Of a stretch of DNA of 64,000 nt, positions 58,101-64,000 are shown piece after piece (the stretch's first letter is position 1; each line of letters starts with the position of its first letter). The DNA lies in the NCBI GenBank assembly GCA_036417435.1, contig CM070899.1, positions 177,597,494 through 177,661,493 of the forward strand, read 5' to 3'. The notes under the pieces are model-generated. The model was not told the DNA's origin and did no database searches. It saw nothing but the letters and a program-made list of their open reading frames with translations. The position numbers and the translations under genes are program-made. The DNA is from Inia geoffrensis (lineage: Eukaryota; Chordata; Mammalia; Artiodactyla; Iniidae).

Positions 58101-58309
58101 GCGTTGCCAGGCCACTTTTGTTAAGCTGCCACTCCTGCACCCTTTCCTCGTCTTCCTTTTTGCCCTTGGCAGATGGCTGACCTCACTGGACATCTGATCA
58201 GGGGTTATCTGGAACTGTCTCAGCAGGGCAACTTGGGCAGATCCATGTAACCCTAAGTCGCAATGCTGTGTCCACTGCTCAGAAGCTCAGAATCACAGAT
58301 TGTCCGAGA

Positions 58310-58480
58310 TGACGAGCTCAGAGAATATCTAAGTCCCACGTTAAAGACAAGAAAACTGAGGTCCGTAGAAACGGAGTTTTTTTGCCTAAAGTGACATGGA
58401 AAATCAGTGGTGGGGCTGGATCTAAAACCCAAGAGTATAAATTCCTAGTCCAGTCTTGGGAATCCTTTGCTTCCCAAGAG
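58310..58480 (-). repeat. MIR-family remnant
   Basis: 'agacaagaaaactgaggtcc', 'tgcctaaagtgacatgg', 'gtggggctggatctaaaacc' suggest an antisense MIR-like element. Weak. Confidence 0.5.
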
Positions 58481-58922
58481 ATCATGAATCTGTGGACATA
58501 TCTAGACACCATTTGGGCCCCTCTGGTACCTCAAATCGGGGTAAGGGTTTTCTGTACTCTGATAAGATAACCTCAGAGACTAGGATGTAAAACATTACCT
58601 TGAAAGGCAGCTGTTCTAAATAGCTTTAGGGAGGTATAAATGAGCTACAGAACTATACACATTTAAATTGCACTATTTGAGGACATATGGAATATTCAAC
58701 TCTTTATAAAGCCAAACCCATCTGCCTTTTTCTTAGTGATATGTTCTCCCACTTTGAAATTCAGAAAGTCTTTGTCTACTGGAGTTTATTAAAGATTCAT
58801 TTCATCTTCAAAAAATAATAAATTGTATGATCTGATAAGACTTGTTGTATGTATATAACGTGAAGCCATCACCACCATCAAGATAATGGCATGTCCATCA
58901 CCGCCACAGTTTTCTTGTTCCC

Positions 58923-59131
58923 TTTTTTTTTTTTTTTTTGTGGTATGCGGGCCTCTCACTGTTGTGGCCTCTCCCGTTGCGGAGCACAGGCTCCGGACGT
59001 GCAGGCTCAGCGGCCATGGCTCACGGGCCCAGCCGCTCCGCGGCATGTGGGATCTTCCCGGATCGGGGCACGAACCCGTGTCCCCTGCATCGGCAGGCAG
59101 ACTCTCAACCACTGCACCACCAGGGAAGCCC
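58923..59131 (-). mobile_element. CHR-type SINE, short form
   Basis: Complete minus-strand copy with poly-T left edge and head 'actgcaccaccaggg'. The flanking T/C-rich sequence makes the TSD unclear. It is inserted in the antisense L1. Overlapping frames up to 167 codons read through SINE and L1 and are not genes. Confidence 0.95.
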
Positions 59132-59486
59132 CTCTTTTTCCCATTTTTAATGTTGCTCCCTATCCTACCTTGTCACCAGACAACCACTGATCTGTGTTCT
59201 GTCACCATAAGTTGGTTGGCATTTTCTAGAATAAATGGAATCATACATACTTTGTTTTTTCTCCGTCTTTTACCCAGCATAATTATTTGGAGATTCATCT
59301 ATGCTGTTGCATTTATCAATAGTTTATTCCTTTTGTTGCTGAGTAGTAGTCCATTGTTTGGATATACCACAATCTGTTTATCCATTTAGCTGTTAACACG
59401 TATTTAGGTTGTTTTCAGTTTGAGGCTATTACATATAAAGCTGATATGGACATTCATGTAAAGTCTTTGCATGGACATCTGATTTC

Positions 59487-59990
59487 TGTATTAACCATGT
59501 GTTTCTGATGTGACAACATCTGGTGATCTTGGAGAGGCTGCCCCCCAGTCAAGTGTGCATTTCATGTGCAAGCTAATCAATCCAGAGCACTTACTCCCCA
59601 GTGCCTCTTTTTTGGTGCTCTTACAATCTGGGCCACTATCTACCTGCACTAACTACCCCCAGGCCAGGTATCAGACGACAACTAGGAGCAACCTCCACAC
59701 TTTGGAGACTGTTGAAGTCATTCATACTAGCCAGTCCGCCTTAACCGTGACTCGCTCATTCCTTCTTGAAAACACCACAATAAAAGCTCTTGCCTTTATC
59801 TTCACCTCGCTCCTTCTGCCTCCTGATTGAGCCAAGTGCTTCCTGGTGTGGTACCCCTGCATGGTGTGCCATGCCTCCAGTTTCTAGGCAACTGTGAGTA
59901 AACCATCTTCCTTCCTGACAGTCATTTCTACATCTGCATGTCTTACCAGACCTGATTAAAACAAATCCCAGTTTCATTTTTAAACATTCA
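59487..59990 (+). mobile_element. LTR of an ERV, about 500 bp, inside L1
   Basis: A block unrelated to L1 that interrupts collinear L1 sequence. It contains a TATA-like 'aataaaagctcttgcc', then 'ctccttctgcctcctgattg', 'ggtgtggtacccctgc', 'tgtgagtaaaccatcttcct' and 'ccagacctgattaaaaca', an ERV1-type R-U5 arrangement. The edges (left 'tgtattaacc', right 'ttaaaca') look like TG and CA, but a clean TSD is not visible. Boundaries are approximate. Confidence 0.65.
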
Positions 59991-61255
59991 TTGCTCTTGA
60001 GTAAATTCTAGGAGTGGAATGGCTGGATCACATGGTAAGTATATGTTTAAGTTTTTAAGAAACTATCAAACTGCTTTCGACATTGCTTGTACCATTTTAC
60101 ATTCTCAACAGCAGTGTAGGAGAGTTCTAGCACCTCCATTTCCTCACCAACCCATGGTATTATCAGTCTTTTTAATTTTAACCATCTAAAAGCTGTGTAT
60201 CTCATTGTGGTTTTAATCTGTATACCCTTAATGAAAAATTCTGTTGAATATTTTTGTGTGCTCATTTGCCATTCTTATATCTTCTTTGGAGATGTATCTG
60301 TTCAAATCCTTTGTTCACTTTTTTATTGTTTTTTTTTATGGTTGAGTTTTGAGAGTTCTTTATATATTCTAGATACAAATTCTTTATCAGATATATGATT
60401 TGCAAAGATCTTCCCCCAGCCCCTGACTTATCTTTTTGTTCTGTTAGCAGTGTGTTTTGAAGAGCAGATGTTTTCAGTTTTGATGAGTCCATTTTTTCAA
60501 TTTGTCCTTTTATGGATTTTGGTTTTGGTGTCAGATCTAAGGAATCTTTGCCTGACCCAAGGTCACAAAGATTTTTCTCTTCTGTTTTCTTTTAGAGGTT
60601 TTATAGTTTTAGGTTTCACAGTTAGGTCTATGATTTACGTAGTACTACTTTTTTACCTGGTGCAAGATACCAGTTGAAGTGTTTGTTTGCTTTTTTTTGC
60701 ATATAGATATCCAATTGTTACAGCACCATTTGTTGAAAAGACTGTTCTCTCCCACAGACCTGTCTTTGTATCTTTTTCAAAAATCGGTTGTCCATATACA
60801 TGTAGGTCTGTTTCTCAGTTCTCTACTCTGAGATCTCCTTGTCAGTCTTTCTGCTAATTCCACACTGTCTTGATTACTATAACTTTACAATAAGTCATGG
60901 AATCAGATGGTATTAGTCCTCCAACTTTGTTCGTCTTTTTCAACGTTGTTTTGGTGACGCCAGGTCCTCTCCATTGGATATACATGTGGAATCATTTTGT
61001 CAATTTCTACACAAAAACCTTCTGGGATGTCAATCAGAATACATCAATTTGGGGAAAACTGACATCTTAACAATATTAAATCTTCCAACCCACGAACACA
61101 ATATATGTCTCTCCATTTATGTAGGTCTTTTTAACCTTTTGAGCAATATTTTGTTGTCTTCAGTGTACATGTATTGCACATCTTTTGTGAAGTTTATCTT
61201 TTAAGTATTTCACATTTTTGATGCTATGTGAATGGTATTCTTAATTTCAACTTCC

Positions 61256-62320
61256 AATTAGAAAAACAACTTGTTATGTCAAACTTGAATGCTCTCTTTC
61301 CATAGAGAAAAGTAAAACAATGGTTTCCCTGTTCCATTTTGGCCCCTATCTCTCTTTGTTCTATTTTGGCCCCTATGTCTCTCAAGAAGTTCTACAAATG
61401 GATTTTCCTCTCTGCCTTTCAAACTAAATGCCATGAGTCCTAGCGTGAGGCTGAAAATGTAGCCATATTGCCCAGAAGGAGCTAACTGTGCTATCCACTT
61501 TTGCCAAAGGAGCTCAACAAACTGAGTATATCAGAAACAACAGATTTCTAGGGCTTGTAAGAATTCTGTCAAGAGTGCGTAATAGGGATAAATTAGTCTC
61601 GCCATGAGAACTTCAACTTTCGCACTTCCTGGCTTTACTATGGCTAAAATTGAAATACCAGTGTGGTAGTACCCAAAGTGCTTGAATTTAGTACCATTAA
61701 TTACCAAGTCCCCGCAAGTCTATAAATTCTTATTCTAAAATTCAACTTTTCTATTTGTAATTCCTAAGAGTGCTTAACTTTCAGTTCCTTACCTGTAAAC
61801 TTTACAAAAAGTAAACAACCTCGCATCTGACATCAGGTCTTTATAAGAAATGAGTGAGCAATTCTGTCTCCCCAACGAAACAGTTGCCCTCACAAGCTAT
61901 CTCTTGGTCAAAGTTTGGCTGACTCTTACCTCTTTCTTTTCCATAAAACTCTTCCTCTCTAGGAGCCCCGAGGAAATGTGTTCTGGTAAACCTGTTCAGC
62001 ATAAAATATTAAGAACAGAGAGCTGGTTAATACTCCTAAGAGTATCTGCATTTCAAAAGACTATCACTGTAATGTAGACATGTATTGTAATCGTGGATTT
62101 CAGGCATTGTGGGAGGGCAGGCTACAGAGGGGCAAGAAAGCTTCCAAGATTCCCTCGTATCTCACTGTTGTCCTACGTTTGTGTAGTTCTGACCCAACCT
62201 TCACCTCTGACTGTGTGACGGTTGGGTTTGGTTGGGTTTTAACTCTTGAAAGATGTTACTGATGCACACAAGACTTTTGTGTCCCTATGTCCCCATCCAT
62301 GTAACTAGTAGATCATGGAT
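61256..62320. other. No gene or repeat recognised
   Basis: About 1.1 kb of unique-looking sequence. Two plus frames of 60-75 codons lack motifs. Confidence 0.4.
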
Positions 62321-62418
62321 CTTCCTTCCTTCCCTCCCTTCCTCCTTCCCTCCCCTTTCTTCCCTTTCTTCCTTCCTTCCCTCCTTCCTCCCCCCCCCCT
62401 TTCTCTCTCTCTTTCCCT
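62321..62418. repeat. (TTCC)n-rich pyrimidine tract
   Basis: Nearly 100 bp of C and T, mainly TTCC units, with a C-run at about 62390-62400 and CT repeats at the end. Homopurine on the minus strand. Confidence 0.96.
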
Positions 62419-63419
62419 CACAGGAAAGTTGAGAAGTAGCACATGATATTCAAAGGCACCCTAAAGAAAGTTCAGACCCAAGTTGAATTGCCATGATTAC
62501 CATGATTCAACTCCTTCCTTACATGCCAGCCTCTCAGGCAGGCACTGGCACTGTTTGGTGACATTTATTAAGCCCCCACTGTTCAAAGTCTAGAATGTCA
62601 TTCAATTCAGAGAATTAATGTGGGGAGCCGGAAAAGACACCCCCAGAGACAAACAGGATGTTGAACCAAGCTCAGATCTACTCAAGCGTGAGGACTAGTG
62701 GTAAGGAGAAGGGTAAGAAATGATACTAACTAGATAGCATCTCTTTAGAAAAACTTTATGAATCTAGTGCACTCAAACTGATACCCGAAGAAAGAAAGAG
62801 ACATAGTCTAGCAGAGGAACAAGGGTAGGGCGACTCAGGTGCCAGGTGGTGCCTTTAAGACCCAAGGCACACCAGCATAAGTATATTCCATGCCCTAAAT
62901 TGCAATTTGAAAGAAAGTATCCACATACCTGGAACAGTTTAAGAAGTTATGAAATTTGAGTTCACTGGCATCTTCAAAAATCTTTTCCACCAAATCCAGG
63001 GCAGGGAAAGAGCAGCCTCTAGAAATTTGCAGTTCTCTGAAAGCGTGAAAATAGCAGCAAGACTGTTCATGTTTAAAGGAAGTCTGCCTAAAGCCATGCT
63101 TTATATTCACTCTTCTCTGTGAACATCAAACTACTGCCAGGCCTTTGTTCCAGTTTTTCCAAGGAAAGTTGAACACAGGCTGACACCTGCCATGAATTGT
63201 CCTTAAGGAGGTGGTGTTGGTGTTTGGCAGGACCCCACTCTCCCCTCTACATCCCAGTTGGCAGAGACTGAGCTGAGGCAGGTCCTTGAACAGAGCAAGC
63301 GTGTCTGTCTGTCTCTCACCTGTGTGAGGAGGGCCGAGAAGTTGGAGTTATCCCTGAGTAATACAGCCCATCACATGGTACTGAGGATGATTTAGAAGAA
63401 TTGAAGCACTCTGCCTGTA
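62419..63419. other. No gene or repeat recognised
   Basis: About 1 kb of unique-looking sequence with no frame above 71 codons. Confidence 0.4.
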
Positions 63420-63930
63420 TCTGTTACCTTTAGCGGCACAAAAAGTGACCCCTCAAGATGTCAGCCTAAAGAGCAAATATTTATTATCTCACAGGTTTTT
63501 GTGTGTTTTTTGCATCAGGAATCTGGGAGCACTTTAGCTGGGTGGTTCAGGCTTAGGATTTCCTGTGAGGTTGCAGTCAACCTGTTGGCTGGGACTGTAG
63601 TCACATGAGGCTGGAGGATGTGCTTCCAAGCTCATTCATGTGTTGCTGGCTATTGGTTGAGTATCTCGCTTACTCACCATGTGGGTCTTTCCATAGGCTG
63701 TCTCAGTATCCTCACACCATGGCAGCTGGTTCTCCCCAAAGTAAGTGAACCGAGAGAGAGACCAAGATGGCAGCCACAGTCTTTTATAACCAATCTTGAA
63801 AGTGACATACCATCACTTCGGCCATATTCTGTTGGTCATCTAGACCTTGGTATAATATAGGAGGGGATTCTAGAAGGGTGTGAATACTAGGAGGTGGGAA
63901 TCATTGGGGGCCATCTTGAAGGCTGCCTCC
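63420..63930 (-). mobile_element. MaLR/ERVL-type LTR (MLT1-like)
   Basis: On the minus strand it starts near 'tatggtggaggcagccttc', continues 'aagatggcccccaatgattc', 'gaatatggccgaagtgatgg', 'tggttataaaagactgtggc' (TATA-like), 'gagaaccagctgccatggtg', 'tcccagattcctgatgc'. I recall this order from MLT1-type LTRs. The exact family is not certain. The 80-codon plus frame in it is spurious. Confidence 0.65.
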
Positions 63931-64000
63931 ACCATAGTCTAACTGTGCTGAGAACACAGTTGGCCCTGGCATTTGATATAATGTATATCACGTAACATGT

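Larger units (their letters stand above)
58640..61255 (-). mobile_element. L1 LINE, ORF2 3' half and 3' end, antisense
   Basis: Antisense L1 signatures: 'caaccactgatctgtgttct', 'gattcatctatgctgttgca', 'ggagtggaatggctggatca', 'tcctcaccaacccatggtat', 'cacaaagatttttctc', 'agcaccatttgttgaaaaga', 'acaaaaaccttctgggatgt', 'ttaaatcttccaacccacga'. It is split by a CHR SINE (58923-59131) and an LTR (about 59487-59990). No intact ORF2 remains. Left edge approximate. Confidence 0.85.

Noticed and set aside
58886..59389. 167-codon plus frame with a hydrophobic end
   Set aside because: It runs through a minus-strand CHR SINE into antisense L1. The hydrophobic stretch comes from T-rich L1 sequence.

Overview
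This window looks like non-coding nuclear DNA from a cetacean (whale or dolphin). The main evidence is a dense set of tRNA-Glu-derived CHR-type SINEs. They share the head 'cttccctggtggcgcagtgg', have intact A and B boxes and A-rich tails, and most are flanked by clean target-site duplications (TSDs). They occur together with mammalian L1, L2, MIR, MaLR LTRs, hAT-Charlie elements and an artiodactyl-type mariner MITE. I saw no ruminant BovB LINE. Species cannot be assigned from the sequence alone.

I find no protein-coding gene, rRNA, tRNA gene or CRISPR array. Every long open frame is either antisense or chance reading through a repeat, or an isolated frame with no recognisable domain. The window is best read as intergenic or deep intronic sequence. 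Its content is a layered record of retrotransposition.

Layout. 0-10 kb: a CHR SINE, MIR and L2 remnants, a CA/CT microsatellite, a minus-strand MaLR LTR, an L1 with a textbook 5' inversion (5390-6058), and a long decayed L2 split by an L1 3' end (7650-9830). 10-13 kb: mostly unique sequence. 13.3-15.3 kb: three L1 3' ends, two in tandem on the minus strand and one facing them, with a CHR SINE inside. 16.7-24.6 kb: CHR SINEs, an MLT1 LTR, L2, an hAT-Charlie copy with a de novo hairpin, and two L1s sharing a triplicated target sequence. 24.6-29.4 kb: mainly unique, with MIRs and a long CHR SINE. 29.4-33.4 kb: a minus-strand L1 of about 4 kb carrying a MER5A-like element and an 80-bp mariner MITE. 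33.7-39 kb: CHR SINEs, then unique DNA. 40-46.7 kb: a cluster of six CHR SINEs in mixed orientation and a 'Russian doll' old L1 that took in a SINE, a younger L1 end and an ERV1-like solo LTR. 46.7-58 kb: mostly unique with short SINEs and an L1 3' end. 58.6-61.3 kb: a minus-strand L1 interrupted by a CHR SINE and a second LTR. 62.3 kb: a pyrimidine tract. 63.4 kb to the end: a MaLR-type LTR.

I did not find a new biological system. The observations most worth following are mechanistic: twin-priming L1 insertions, reuse of one L1 target site, a perfect-length mariner hairpin, a possible template-switch hairpin in an hAT copy, microhomology deletions in SINEs, inverted SINE pairs that could form dsRNA, and one weak candidate non-coding exon.
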